From Elusimicrobiota bacterium (GTDB lineage: Bacteria; Elusimicrobiota; UBA8919), in NCBI GenBank assembly GCA_028718185.1, contig JAQUMH010000011.1:1-64000 (forward strand): a DNA stretch of 64,000 nucleotides, read 5' to 3'. Shown piece by piece: positions 42,400 through 51,091 of the stretch. A program made the position numbers and the translations under genes. The notes beneath the pieces are model-generated. The model saw only the letters and a program-made list of their open reading frames with translations, did no database searches and was not told the DNA's origin. How positions within the stretch are numbered: the stretch's first letter is position 1; each line of letters begins with the position of its first letter.

Positions 42400-42749
42400 G
42401 ATATTTGCTTTATCCAAAACAGGTGCTTATTATTTTTATCAGCTTATATAAAAACTTTTTTGTCGACGAAGATTAAAATCTATAAGTTTTTGTTTTTTTA
42501 ACATTTTATCTAAAACCGTGCTGTTGAAAAGTTTTATTGACGGAAAGGGGAATATATCTTTTTCAATAGGAACCGGTAAGCAGTGGCCGGAATACAGGAT
42601 TTAGCAAATAGTTATCAATAGTCAGACTATATCCCAAATAATAGACTATTTTGTCTCTTATTAACTATAATGTCATTCTGGACTTGTTTTGGAATCTCAT
42701 TTTGAATAATGAAAAACTAATAGAAATGAAAGTTTTCAAAAACTATTAA

Positions 42750-42830
42750 AACTCCCTGCGGCAAGCCGCAAGGCATCAAGGTACTTATTTCGCATTCATC
42801 CCTGCCAAGTGAAACTTGATGCGAAAAAGT
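42750..42830. repeat. CCCTGCGGCAAGCCGCA palindromic repeat
   Basis: TGCGGC-aa-GCCGCA hairpin, then GCATCAAG (42773-42780) pairing with CTTGATGC (42815-42822), around ttcgcattcatccctg. Looks like one decayed member of a dispersed palindromic family. No function seen. Confidence 0.45.
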
Positions 42831-42883
42831 ATAAAATAAGGGTATTTTAATTAGAAAAAACAGGTAATTGAACCAACGTGCCA

Positions 42884-42911
42884 TTGACAATTTTAAATAA
42901 ATTTATATAAT
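42884..42911 (+). promoter_or_regulatory. Promoter of AraC regulator at 42952
   Basis: TTGACA (42884-42889), 16-base gap, TATAAT (42906-42911). The ATG at 42916 would lie at or before the start of transcription, which argues for translation from 42952. Confidence 0.6.
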
Positions 42912-42951
42912 TAGCATGTTTCCGTCTAAGAATAAAGCTTTAGATAAATAT

Positions 42952-43803
42952 ATGAAAACAAAAAATAGCTTAAAAAATAAAAAAGAATGTTCAATACCAG
43001 TTCTTGAAACACATATTACACACAATACAACAAGTGTAAAAATTAGAGAGGTATTTCATCATATAATAGATGCTACTAAGGATTATATTTGTAAAATCTC
43101 GAGACATTCTCACTCTTTTCATGAACTCATCATTGTCCTTAAAGGTTCAATGTATGTAGAAATATTGAAAAAAGAGATTTGTGCAAAAGCTGGTGATATC
43201 CTGTTTTATCATGCAGGAGTATTTCATAAGGAACGGTTTATTCGAGGAAATGAAATTATCTGTATTTCATGGGAAGAACAGGGAAAGATTAAGTTTCCAA
43301 TTCTAATGCATGACGCAAGCGGCAAAATTCGTTTTTTAGCTAAATGGTTGTGGGAACAAGACAAATCAAATTATTCTCGCAAAGTTTTACTACAGGAGAA
43401 AACGTTTGAAATCATCAAAATTGAATTAGCAAGAATATGCGAATCTGGAGAGAGACACTTTTTTGTTAGTAATTTAAAAAGTTTTATGGCACAAGATTTA
43501 AACAAATCTATGACATTGAAAAATATGGCAAACTATGTCTGTCTGAGTGAAGATCATCTTTTAAAAAAATATAAAAAACTTACAGGACATACTCCGATGG
43601 AAGATTTAAGGATTATTCGTCTGGAAACTGCTAAAAGTATGGTTTTACATACAAGGTTGCCTTTAAAAGCCATTGCTTATAAAGTAGGATTTCACAATGT
43701 ATATCTTTTTTCAAGATTATTTAAAAAATATTTTAAACTTCCGCCGGGTTATTTCCATAAAGATATAGATTATCGCAAACATACAGTTTTTTCTAAATCA
43801 TAG
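42952..43803 (+). CDS. AraC-family transcriptional regulator, cupin N-terminal domain
   Basis: A 283-residue regulator, paralogue of the one at 766. Sensor part: RHSHSFHELIIVLKGSMYV and AGDILFYHAGVFHKERF; DNA-binding part in the last ~100 residues: MTLKNMANYVCLSEDHLLKK and LPLKAIAYKVGFHNVYLFS. The start at 42952 is chosen because the promoter's -10 box ends at 42911, only 4 bases before the ATG at 42916, which would add 12 residues. It faces away from the PorV operon and converges with the DUF89 gene. Its targets could be either neighbouring unit. Confidence 0.88.
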   Translation: MKTKNSLKNKKECSIPVLETHITHNTTSVKIREVFHHIIDATKDYICKISRHSHSFHELIIVLKGSMYVEILKKEICAKAGDILFYHAGVFHKERFIRGNEIICISWEEQGKIKFPILMHDASGKIRFLAKWLWEQDKSNYSRKVLLQEKTFEIIKIELARICESGERHFFVSNLKSFMAQDLNKSMTLKNMANYVCLSEDHLLKKYKKLTGHTPMEDLRIIRLETAKSMVLHTRLPLKAIAYKVGFHNVYLFSRLFKKYFKLPPGYFHKDIDYRKHTVFSKS

Positions 43804-43849
43804 GATTTTATAAAACAAAATATTATAACAAGATGTTAATTACTCAACT

Positions 43850-44722
43850 TCAACTTAAATTTTGCTTTTCTAATGCAAAATATGGGTTAAATAACGCAGA
43901 TTCTCCGCATTTAACACCTAAACTTTGTGCTACTACATCGCATTTCGCTCTTAATATAAAGAAAATATTTAGATTTGTTTCATTTAATATTTCATAATTT
44001 GCATGACCTTTTGCTATGATTAAGTCCGCAGAATAAAAAGCATCTTTGAATTGCGATGAACTTCTTTCAGGTATTTTTCCTATTGTATCTGTGCCGGTAG
44101 TAATGACTTTGGCAATTTTATCCAAGCCTACAAGAATAGCGTCTTCGTAAGTAGCATCGTTCAAAATAGGACCTTCATTTACAACGACAGTAATATTATG
44201 TGATTTTATCTGTTCAATTAAAATTTTATCAAAAACGATTTCCCCAGTATTGTCGAGTAAGTATAATATATTACGTGCTTTCTCAACATTTTTTTTAAAA
44301 TCATCAAAGTGATTGATACCAAAACCATTTTTTAACACTTCATTTAAAGTATCTGTTATATTAAATGATTTTTGTATTCCTAAGTCGATTATGTTTCCTG
44401 CAGCAGCGATTTGGGTTGCCGTGTATAAGGGGTTTTTAGAAGTGCGGACAATATTTTGCAGCTGCGGATACATATCTAATGCTATTCTGTTGTATTTTAT
44501 TTTATCTTCTTTGAACGGGTCAGTACAGTCAAGAATAGTATGAATTTCTTTAAGAATGAAATAGATATTTTCTGCCGGACTGTTTTCTAAGGATAGCTTT
44601 GAAGATATTTCAGATGCTTTTTTTATAGCAGATGATTGCAGCTTTTCGTCATCTGTTACTTTTTGAACAATAGATAATACTTGTTTAAAATAGCATGGAA
44701 TGCAGTCATCGTGTGTTTTCAT
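43850..44722 (-). CDS. DUF89 / ARMT1-like metal-dependent phosphatase family protein
   Basis: A 290-residue protein. The N-terminal CIPC motif (DDCIPCYFKQ) and the core LLDNTGEIVFDK (metal-binding Asp-Asn, about 178-190), VNEGPILND and IAKGHANYE (about 248-256) are those of the DUF89 family. Relatives dephosphorylate sugar phosphates and damaged phospho-metabolites. Its ATG overlaps the stop of the URO-D-like gene at 44719 by 4 bases (ATGA), implying translational coupling to the methyl-transfer genes. A metabolite-repair or sugar-phosphate clearing role is inferred, not shown. Confidence 0.85.
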   Translation of the reverse strand: MKTHDDCIPCYFKQVLSIVQKVTDDEKLQSSAIKKASEISSKLSLENSPAENIYFILKEIHTILDCTDPFKEDKIKYNRIALDMYPQLQNIVRTSKNPLYTATQIAAAGNIIDLGIQKSFNITDTLNEVLKNGFGINHFDDFKKNVEKARNILYLLDNTGEIVFDKILIEQIKSHNITVVVNEGPILNDATYEDAILVGLDKIAKVITTGTDTIGKIPERSSSQFKDAFYSADLIIAKGHANYEILNETNLNIFFILRAKCDVVAQSLGVKCGESALFNPYFALEKQNLS

Positions 44723-45804
44723 TTTCCAATGGGGTATTTCCCGTATTTCAAACCTTCATCCAACATTGCTAAATAATTTTCTACTTTTACGTAGTTAGCA
44801 AGACTATTCCCTGAACCTAACGCATAATTACCACCGGGTGCACATTCCTTAATTATATTTCGGACATAAAGGCGAAATTTATCTACCGGCAAACTACTTA
44901 ATTTATCCATGTCTACGCCACCCATAATTGCTACTCTATTGCCATATTTTTTCTTTGCTTCAGTAACCGGCATAATTACATCTTCATAAGAGTGTTTTGC
45001 ATCTATGCCCACATCATCTATGAGGTCATCCATTATGTTGTCTAACATTCCGCAAGAATGCAGTATGAAAGGAAGATTATGTTTATGGGCAACTTCAACG
45101 ATTTTTTTTTGCCAGGGAAAAACATATTTACGTAATATTTTAGGAGAAAACATGGTTTGAGTTTTAAATCCCATATCGTCGCCTACCGCCATAGCACCAA
45201 CTTTATCTAACTGGCATAATGTTTCAAATGTTTTAACAAGAGTCCCGCCGACTTTATCAAACATATCCTGAATTAACTGCGGGTCTTCATATATTGCATA
45301 TGACATCGGTTCGTAACCCATCAGCCACATTACATTTTCTAATACTCCGCCGGGACCGCAAGGAATCAACATCATCCCGTCAGGAAGGTTTTTTGACATA
45401 AATTCAAAATGTGACAAATTAATAGGTTTAAGATTATTCCAGGGATATTTTTCAAAATCCTGCCGGTTTTCTATTGCCCCGTGATGTTCATCCTGCCATG
45501 TTCTCGTATCGCCGGTTGAAGATGCAGTATCTTGTCCTTTCAAACGATTAGAGCGTGGAAAAATTTCCCCTATTCCTTCAGTAACATAATCATAACCTGC
45601 CTGATAATAAAATTCTATTATCCATTTCCAATATTGTTCTTTACCGGCTCTTGTTTTAAAATCAAGTTTATCAAAAGATTTATTTATAACTGCTTCCATA
45701 AATATTCCATCTATAAAAAGATCAAAAAAAGGAACGCGGTCGGGTTCTCCTTCCCTTAATAATACTTTGCGTAATCTGTTAAAATCAGGATTTGGTTTTG
45801 TCAT
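44719..45804 (-). CDS. URO-D/MtaA-fold methyltransferase-like protein
   Basis: About 361 residues from 45804. Uroporphyrinogen-decarboxylase-fold family, which includes the methylcobamide:CoM methyltransferases. A His-x-Cys pair (FILHSCGMLD) is present, but the distal Cys of MtaA-type zinc sites is replaced at GSGNSLANYV. The ATG 45804 overlaps the upstream stop (ATGA) and has AAGGAG 8 bases before it; an earlier start at 45846 lies inside the upstream gene. It is coupled to the methyl-THF methyltransferase-like gene at 45801 and to DUF89, suggesting a methyl-group transfer chain. Acceptor and donor unknown. Confidence 0.84.
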   Translation of the reverse strand: MTKPNPDFNRLRKVLLREGEPDRVPFFDLFIDGIFMEAVINKSFDKLDFKTRAGKEQYWKWIIEFYYQAGYDYVTEGIGEIFPRSNRLKGQDTASSTGDTRTWQDEHHGAIENRQDFEKYPWNNLKPINLSHFEFMSKNLPDGMMLIPCGPGGVLENVMWLMGYEPMSYAIYEDPQLIQDMFDKVGGTLVKTFETLCQLDKVGAMAVGDDMGFKTQTMFSPKILRKYVFPWQKKIVEVAHKHNLPFILHSCGMLDNIMDDLIDDVGIDAKHSYEDVIMPVTEAKKKYGNRVAIMGGVDMDKLSSLPVDKFRLYVRNIIKECAPGGNYALGSGNSLANYVKVENYLAMLDEGLKYGKYPIGK

Positions 45805-46592
45805 GTAGCCTTCTCCTTCTTGAAATCTGTAATATAATTTAAACAATATTCGTCTTTTCCTAAAAGTGCTTCTGATGCTCTAAGAGTTGTCATCATTAGC
45901 CTGTCAGTAGGGTCTATTATAGCGGCATCCAGTCCTGCATACAGCGCCATTGCTAAAAATGTTGAATTGAGTAGTTTTCTATTAGGTAATCCGAAAGATA
46001 TGTTGCTTAAACCACATACTGTTTTTGCTCCAAGTTTACTTTTTATTAATTTTATTGCTTCTAAAAATTCTATCGTTTGGTCAGGTTCTGTACTGACAGG
46101 TCTTGTCAGGGCGTCAAAATATATTCTATCAGCTGAAATATTATATTCTTTTGCAACGTTAATTATACTTTCTGCAATAGATAGTCGTTCTTGAGAGGTG
46201 TGAGGCATACCTTTCTCATCCATCGTTAGTGCAACTACATCCGTGTCATATTTTTTTACCATTGGTAGTATCATTTTAATTCTTTCTTTTTCCCCTGTGA
46301 TTGAATTAACCATTGCCTTTTTTTTGCATAATTTAAGTCCTGATTCAATTACCTCATAATTAGGACTGTCTATCACCAGAGAAATATCTGTTACCTCTTG
46401 AACAATATTAACTAACCACTCCATATCACTCATTTCATTTTTTACGCTCATTCCGCAATTTAAATCAAGCAGGTTTGCTCCGGCATTAACCTGGTTTAAT
46501 GCTTCCTGCTGAATAAATTTAGAATCTTTCTTTACTATTGCTTCACCGATACTCTTTCTTGTTGCGTTAATTCTTTCTCCAATGATTATCAT
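45801..46592 (-). CDS. Methyltetrahydrofolate methyltransferase-like (pterin-binding) protein
   Basis: A 263-residue dihydropteroate-synthase-like TIM barrel of the AcsE/MtrH/MetH-pterin type. Features: IIGERINATRKSIGEAI at the N-terminus, GANLLDLNCG, LVIDSPNYEVIESGL and CGLSNISFGLPNR. Such proteins move a methyl group between tetrahydrofolate and a corrinoid protein; the corrinoid protein at 52465 is a candidate partner. Length is typical. AAGGAAGG is 6 bases before the ATG. The stop overlaps the next gene's start. Confidence 0.86.
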   Translation of the reverse strand: MIIIGERINATRKSIGEAIVKKDSKFIQQEALNQVNAGANLLDLNCGMSVKNEMSDMEWLVNIVQEVTDISLVIDSPNYEVIESGLKLCKKKAMVNSITGEKERIKMILPMVKKYDTDVVALTMDEKGMPHTSQERLSIAESIINVAKEYNISADRIYFDALTRPVSTEPDQTIEFLEAIKLIKSKLGAKTVCGLSNISFGLPNRKLLNSTFLAMALYAGLDAAIIDPTDRLMMTTLRASEALLGKDEYCLNYITDFKKEKAT

Positions 46593-46631
46593 TTGTACCT
46601 TCCTTTTTTAATATTAACTTTGTCAAGTTAA

Positions 46632-46654
46632 GCAAAGTTTCACTTTGCAGCTAC
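46632..46654 (-). repeat. REP-like GTAG hairpin
   Basis: Minus strand: GTAGCT then GCAAAG-tgaaa-CTTTGC. It lies about 65 bases past the stop of the ThuA gene at 46717. Confidence 0.5.
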
Positions 46655-46716
46655 AGACCAGCTGATATTGAAGACACAGTCTCGTTATCTCTGCAAAAAA
46701 TTGAAATTTCGATACA

Positions 46717-47451
46717 TTAAACTATTTTTTCAAGTGATTTTTCTACATGTTGACTTTCTTTTGCAACTGATTTATTGCCTGAAAAATTTGCCCAATGCAC
46801 AGCATTACATAATATTTTTTGAATTTGTTCGTTATAATAATTTGGGTAACTTTCATGCCCGGGTTGGAAATAGAATATCTTTCCGAAACCCCGGGTGTAT
46901 GTAAGACCACTTCTGAATACTTCTCCACCTTGAAACCAGCTTATAAATAGAACTTTATCAGGTTCCGGAACATCAAATCTTTCACCATACATCTCTTCTT
47001 TGGCAAGTTCTATGTAAGAATTAATTCCCTGAGTAATCTGATGGTAAGGTTCAATTACCCAGAGTCGTTCCCTTTCGTCTGCTTCGCGCCAGTTAAGTTT
47101 ACAGGTGGTTCCCATAAGCCGTTTAAAAATTTTTGAATAATGACCTGAATGTAGAACTATTAATCCCATACCTTCAAGAATTCTTTTTTGAATACTATCA
47201 ACGACTTTATCGTCAACTTCATCGTGCGCCATATGTCCCCACCAGATAAGAACATCAGTTTTATCCAAAATATTCTTAGGTAAACCATGTTCGGGTTCAT
47301 CCAATGTAGCAGTTTTTATGTCAAAGTCCGATTCTTTTCTTAAAAAGTCAGCAATTGCATTATGAATACCTTTAGGATAAATATCAGAAACTTTTTTATC
47401 TTCTTTTTCATGCCTGAATTCGTTCCATACTACAACATTAATTTTATTCAT
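46717..47451 (-). CDS. ThuA-like protein
   Basis: A 244-residue glutamine-amidotransferase-like fold of the ThuA family, found in sugar-use loci (first linked to trehalose utilisation) and often next to Gfo/Idh oxidoreductases, as here (47453, 1-base gap). Motifs: [46 protein letters not shown]. The reaction is not known with certainty; a role in keto-sugar handling is the usual inference. GGGAG lies before the ATG. Confidence 0.86.
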   Translation of the reverse strand: MNKINVVVWNEFRHEKEDKKVSDIYPKGIHNAIADFLRKESDFDIKTATLDEPEHGLPKNILDKTDVLIWWGHMAHDEVDDKVVDSIQKRILEGMGLIVLHSGHYSKIFKRLMGTTCKLNWREADERERLWVIEPYHQITQGINSYIELAKEEMYGERFDVPEPDKVLFISWFQGGEVFRSGLTYTRGFGKIFYFQPGHESYPNYYNEQIQKILCNAVHWANFSGNKSVAKESQHVEKSLEKIV

Positions 47452-47452
47452 T

Positions 47453-48532
47453 TTAACTCCCTAAATATAAGTTCACAGGTTTGCCGTTGTTTTTATCTGA
47501 TTTAAAACAAGCATCAAGATATTTCTGTATTTTAAATCCATCTTCAAAGGTTGGGGAGTGCTGTTTTCCTGTTTTTATTGATATTATAAATTTGTTTTGA
47601 TTATCTGTTATTTTACCACAGTGTATAAAATTCCATTTCATATCTCCCCATTTCTCCTGATTTTTCTTGCAAAAAAATACCTTAAGGTCAGTATATGAAG
47701 TATCAAGGTCAACTTCAACTGCTCCTAAACTCCCATAAACTCTTAATCTCAAACTGTTTGCATGTCCGGTAGCAAACTGGGTAGCATGAATTATTCCTAA
47801 AGCACCGTTTTTGAACTCTCCTAAAATAAATGCAGATGTATTCGCATCCAACACCGTTTTTCCTGCAACATTATTTTTTAAATTAGGTATTTTATGGGTT
47901 TTAAGCGTGCATCGTATTTTGGATATATCTCCTGCAACAAAAGTCGTTAAATCAAGAATATGACAACCTATATCGCCAAGAACTCCAGTTCCACCTAACT
48001 TCTTACTCAATCTCCAATTACCGTCCAAATCTTCCGGTTTTGCCAGTGCAACCCACGATTGAAGATAACTTGCTTCTATGTGCTTTATTTCCCCTAATTT
48101 GCCTTCCTTTAACAATTCAGCAGCTTTTATTGCAGCAGAAGAACAACGGTATCCAAAATTAATCATGTTTATTTTATTAGATTTTTTTGATGCCTCAATC
48201 ATTTTTATTGTGTCTGAAATATTTGTGCTGATTGGTTTTTCACAAAACACATGTTTTCCGGCTTTGAATGATGCAATACTTACCGTTGCATGGAATGCAT
48301 CTGAAGTTGCAACTACAACAGCATTAATATCCTGACATTCATTAAGCATTTTTTTATAGTCAGTATATACTTTATTAATTCCAAATTCTTTTGCGTAATT
48401 TTCCGCACGTTCCCGGTTAATATCACAACATGCAGTGATAATACAATCTTTAATAGTCTTAAAAATATTAGCATGATAATGTGCCATACCACCAGTACCA
48501 ACGATTGCAATTTTTATTTTTTTTGCAGTCAT
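47453..48532 (-). CDS. Gfo/Idh/MocA-family oxidoreductase
   Basis: A 359-residue NAD(P)-dependent sugar dehydrogenase: Rossmann motif [14 protein letters not shown], catalytic lysine in [10 protein letters not shown] and [13 protein letters not shown] in the substrate domain. It pairs with ThuA downstream. The leader (48533-48725) contains a copy of the GCGCGGAAGTCGG element and TATAGAGTT-like words. The ribosome binding site is weak. Confidence 0.9.
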   Translation of the reverse strand: MTAKKIKIAIVGTGGMAHYHANIFKTIKDCIITACCDINRERAENYAKEFGINKVYTDYKKMLNECQDINAVVVATSDAFHATVSIASFKAGKHVFCEKPISTNISDTIKMIEASKKSNKINMINFGYRCSSAAIKAAELLKEGKLGEIKHIEASYLQSWVALAKPEDLDGNWRLSKKLGGTGVLGDIGCHILDLTTFVAGDISKIRCTLKTHKIPNLKNNVAGKTVLDANTSAFILGEFKNGALGIIHATQFATGHANSLRLRVYGSLGAVEVDLDTSYTDLKVFFCKKNQEKWGDMKWNFIHCGKITDNQNKFIISIKTGKQHSPTFEDGFKIQKYLDACFKSDKNNGKPVNLYLGS

Positions 48533-48655
48533 ATATTTATTTGTGTAATGTGCATTAGAGTTATAGGGTTTTAGGGTTATTGCGTTATAGGGTTAAGATT
48601 AAAACTTTACAAACTACATACCTTTATTTCTTAACTTAGGACATTGGACATCATT

Positions 48656-48727
48656 CTTGTGTTTCCCTCAATTTTTCGGGATCATGTGCTCAGTCGGTCC
48701 TGTGGATCCGACTTCCGCGCATAGATT
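48656..48727 (-). ncRNA. Repeated GCGCGGAAGTCGG leader element (copy D)
   Basis: Minus strand: tctatgcgcgga, AGTCGG-atccacagga-CCGACT, gagcacatga, then CCCgaaaaattgaGGG and aaacac. It lies in the leader of the Gfo/Idh gene at 47453, starting right at the stop of the upstream gene. Counterparts at 42213-42275 and 53139-53239. Confidence 0.5.
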
Positions 48728-49964
48728 ATTTTTCAACAATATTTCTAACTATTTTTATCCAGCGAGCTAATCTGTCCGGTTCTCCCTGACATGTTTCCAC
48801 ATCTTTCAAAAGAATATGATAAATGTTGTTCTTGCAAGATTCTTTTCCATCATCTATAATCTTTTTTATTTGGTTTTCATCCCAGCTTGCACAAACCATA
48901 TCTGTTGGATTTGGCCGCCACGAGACTACATAATCATTACCTATTTGCTCGACACATTTATTTAAATTTGCGACAGGCGTTACAGCGATACTGCGCAGGT
49001 TCTTTAATTTTCTAAGCATGCCTATCTTTCTGGTCAGGTCTTCACAACAACCATAATGAACAAGACCGTATTTCTCCATAATAGGTATTTGATACTGAAA
49101 TAAAAATTCATCATGAAATTCCGGGGATACTAGAGTAAACTCTTGTGCTGCAAAGAAAGCCCAGAGATCTTTCCGCTTGCAAGGTGTATTGGGTTTTGGC
49201 CAGGACAACTCGTTTACATATGGCATAGCCTGGTTACTATGCAAAGTTAGAGAATAATGACCGGCATCTTCTGCTTCCTGGTTATTGGTTAAGATTCCAT
49301 CTCTCATAAAAGCCAAAAGATTATGTAATTCCTTGGGACTTTCGTACATATCCAGCATAAATGTTTCAATACCGCGTAATTTACCTAAATCGGTAGAAAT
49401 ATCTGCTCCAAAACCGAAATAAATAGGGTCCCTGCTTACATCAATAGTTAAAATATCACCAATTGCATCGTAAAGTTTTGAATATCTTATTTTTGTATCT
49501 TTTTCATAAACTTGGGGATGTAGTGCTTTAAGTTTTTTAACATCGCTCCAATCTTTTATCGGAGGATCATATTTACAAGCACCACCATCTAAAGATGAGG
49601 TGTGTCTATCAACTTTTACTCCCCATTCTTCTTTCCATAGTCCTCGAGAGGCATCGAGAGTAATCCAAGGCTCAAAAACACAATCATCTCCTATAGAATT
49701 GTGAAAGAGTTTCAAACGAAGTATTCTTTCACGATTGCGGTAGAAAGAGTCCTTGCATTTCATTGCTTTATCTGCAAAAACTTCTCTGCACCAAAGGTTC
49801 CACATTCCAAAAGAAACCAATATAGGCGGACGAGTTTTTTTTAAACTAAAATGGTCACTCCATAGTTTACGTTTTTCTTCCTGAATTGGATTTGCGCAAA
49901 TTTCTGCGTATTGCTTTGCTAAGTCTCTTAGGATTTGAATATCTTCCTTATTTGTTTTGGACAT
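48726..49964 (-). CDS. URO-D-fold (uroporphyrinogen decarboxylase-like) protein
   Basis: A 412-residue member of the URO-D-like superfamily. The C-terminal half has KYGLVHYGCCEDLTRKIGML, which offers a His and two Cys as possible metal ligands, and VVSWRPNPTDMV. The N-terminal part (PPILVSFGMWNLW) differs from the MtaA type. Together with 44719 and 51092 it makes three paralogous families of this fold in the window. A cobamide-linked methyl transfer is possible; porphyrin decarboxylation is unlikely, as no tetrapyrrole genes are near. 13 bases separate it from the GH130 gene upstream. Confidence 0.78.
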   Translation of the reverse strand: MSKTNKEDIQILRDLAKQYAEICANPIQEEKRKLWSDHFSLKKTRPPILVSFGMWNLWCREVFADKAMKCKDSFYRNRERILRLKLFHNSIGDDCVFEPWITLDASRGLWKEEWGVKVDRHTSSLDGGACKYDPPIKDWSDVKKLKALHPQVYEKDTKIRYSKLYDAIGDILTIDVSRDPIYFGFGADISTDLGKLRGIETFMLDMYESPKELHNLLAFMRDGILTNNQEAEDAGHYSLTLHSNQAMPYVNELSWPKPNTPCKRKDLWAFFAAQEFTLVSPEFHDEFLFQYQIPIMEKYGLVHYGCCEDLTRKIGMLRKLKNLRSIAVTPVANLNKCVEQIGNDYVVSWRPNPTDMVCASWDENQIKKIIDDGKESCKNNIYHILLKDVETCQGEPDRLARWIKIVRNIVEK

Positions 49965-49977
49965 AAATATCTTAAAT

Positions 49978-50967
49978 TTATTTAATAGAATTTGATTTTA
50001 TATAGTCAATCAGGGTGTCTACTTGTGTATAAGCGAGACATGTTGTAGTATCGGCTGCACCGTAATATATAGCGATACGGCCTGTCGGGGCATCAGATAA
50101 TGTTGAACATGGAAAAACAACGTTTGGGACGTCTCCGGCACATTCATATATTTCCCAGGGAGCCATTATATAGGGACCGGTTCTGTAAAGAGTTTTCCAT
50201 GGTTTATCAATGTCTAGTAAAGCAGCTCCTGCACAATAAATAAATCCGTTGCATGTTATTCTTACTCCGTGATAAATTAAAAGCCAACCTTCAGTAGTTT
50301 CAATGGGAATCGGACCTGCTCCGATTTTTGCACATTGCCAGCCAGGTTTGGTTTTCATAACTAACCGGTGTTTGCCCCAATAGTTCATATCAGGACTCTC
50401 ACTGTAAAAAATATTCCCAAATGTATTATGACCCGGACCGCTGGGACGACTCAGCATAGCGTATTTATTGTTAATTTTTCTTGGAAATAAAACGCCATTG
50501 CGATTAAACGGTAAAAAAGCGTTTTCTAATTGATAATATTTTTTAAAATCGGTTGTATGTGCCACTCCGATTGTTGGTCCGTAATAAGAGTTGCACCATG
50601 TTATATAATATCTATCTTCTAACCAACAGACACGCGGATCGTATCCGGTCCCTTCTTGCTCAAGGTCCGGATCGCCGGTGATTAACTTAATGGGTTCAGG
50701 ATTTATATCCCATTTAAAACCATCTTTACTTTTACCGAAGTGTAGACATTCTTCATAACTTTTGGAATCACAACGGAAGACCCCTGCAAAGGCACCTTTA
50801 TATGGAATGACAGCACTGTTAAAAATAGTGCTTGCTCTTGGCACGGCATCACGTGTTATGATGGGATTAAGAGTTGAACGCCAAACTACGTCTTTACAGC
50901 TTTTTGGTTTTTCTTCCCATGGAATATTTGGTAAAGACGGTCCGATAATTGTTTGTTTTTTGGGCAT
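49978..50967 (-). CDS. GH130-like glycoside phosphorylase/hydrolase
   Basis: A 329-residue five-bladed beta-propeller of glycoside hydrolase family 130, which mostly phosphorolyses beta-1,4 mannosyl linkages. Family-type motifs: HFGKSKDGFKW, GYDPRVCWLEDRYYITWC, GVLFPRKINNKYAMLSRPSG, WLLIYHGV and IYYGAADTTTCLAYT. No signal peptide, so it acts in the cytoplasm on imported oligosaccharides. AAGGAG is 9 bases before the ATG. This is the clearest hint that the substrate contains mannose or a related sugar. Confidence 0.85.
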   Translation of the reverse strand: MPKKQTIIGPSLPNIPWEEKPKSCKDVVWRSTLNPIITRDAVPRASTIFNSAVIPYKGAFAGVFRCDSKSYEECLHFGKSKDGFKWDINPEPIKLITGDPDLEQEGTGYDPRVCWLEDRYYITWCNSYYGPTIGVAHTTDFKKYYQLENAFLPFNRNGVLFPRKINNKYAMLSRPSGPGHNTFGNIFYSESPDMNYWGKHRLVMKTKPGWQCAKIGAGPIPIETTEGWLLIYHGVRITCNGFIYCAGAALLDIDKPWKTLYRTGPYIMAPWEIYECAGDVPNVVFPCSTLSDAPTGRIAIYYGAADTTTCLAYTQVDTLIDYIKSNSIK

Positions 50968-50994
50968 ATTGATTATCTCCTTTTTATAACTTAA

Positions 50995-51018
50995 GCAAAG
51001 CTATCGCTTTGCAGCTAC
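50995..51018 (-). repeat. REP-like GTAG hairpin (GCAAAGC stem)
   Basis: Minus strand: GTAGCT then GCAAAGC-gat-AGCTTTGC, following the element at 51026 in the same direction. Confidence 0.5.
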
Positions 51019-51025
51019 TACTTCA

Positions 51026-51048
51026 GAAGACCGAGGGTCTGCGACTAC
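51026..51048 (-). repeat. REP-like GTAG hairpin (GCAGACC stem)
   Basis: Minus strand: GTAGTC then GCAGACC-ctc-GGTCT. Tandem with 50995-51018; it follows the stop at 51092 by about 45 bases. Confidence 0.5.
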
Positions 51049-51091
51049 ATTGAAATTTCTAATCTTTGAATGATTTAAATAATAATCTGCT

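Larger units (their letters stand above)
41850..42915. other. Long divergent intergenic region
   Basis: A non-coding region of about 1.1 kb. On the minus strand it is the leader of the PorV-like gene (promoter 42371-42399, aptamer 42133-42212, a duplicated aptamer edge, a candidate terminator, the double hairpin). Towards the AraC gene it holds a repeat (42213-42275), about 330 bases with no visible feature, a hairpin repeat at 42750-42830 and the AraC promoter. No small gene is supported. Confidence 0.6.

Noticed and set aside
42916-42951. Earlier start of the second plus-strand AraC gene
   Set aside because: The ATG lies 4 bases after the -10 box, at or before the expected start of transcription; 42952 fits better. 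It would stand if another promoter lies further upstream.
46717-47451. Trehalose-specific function for the ThuA-like gene
   Set aside because: The family name reflects its first member; nothing here points to trehalose, and it is paired with a Gfo/Idh gene.
48726-49964. True uroporphyrinogen decarboxylase (haem synthesis)
   Set aside because: No tetrapyrrole genes are near, the sequence differs from HemE, and three copies of the fold lie in a catabolic cluster.
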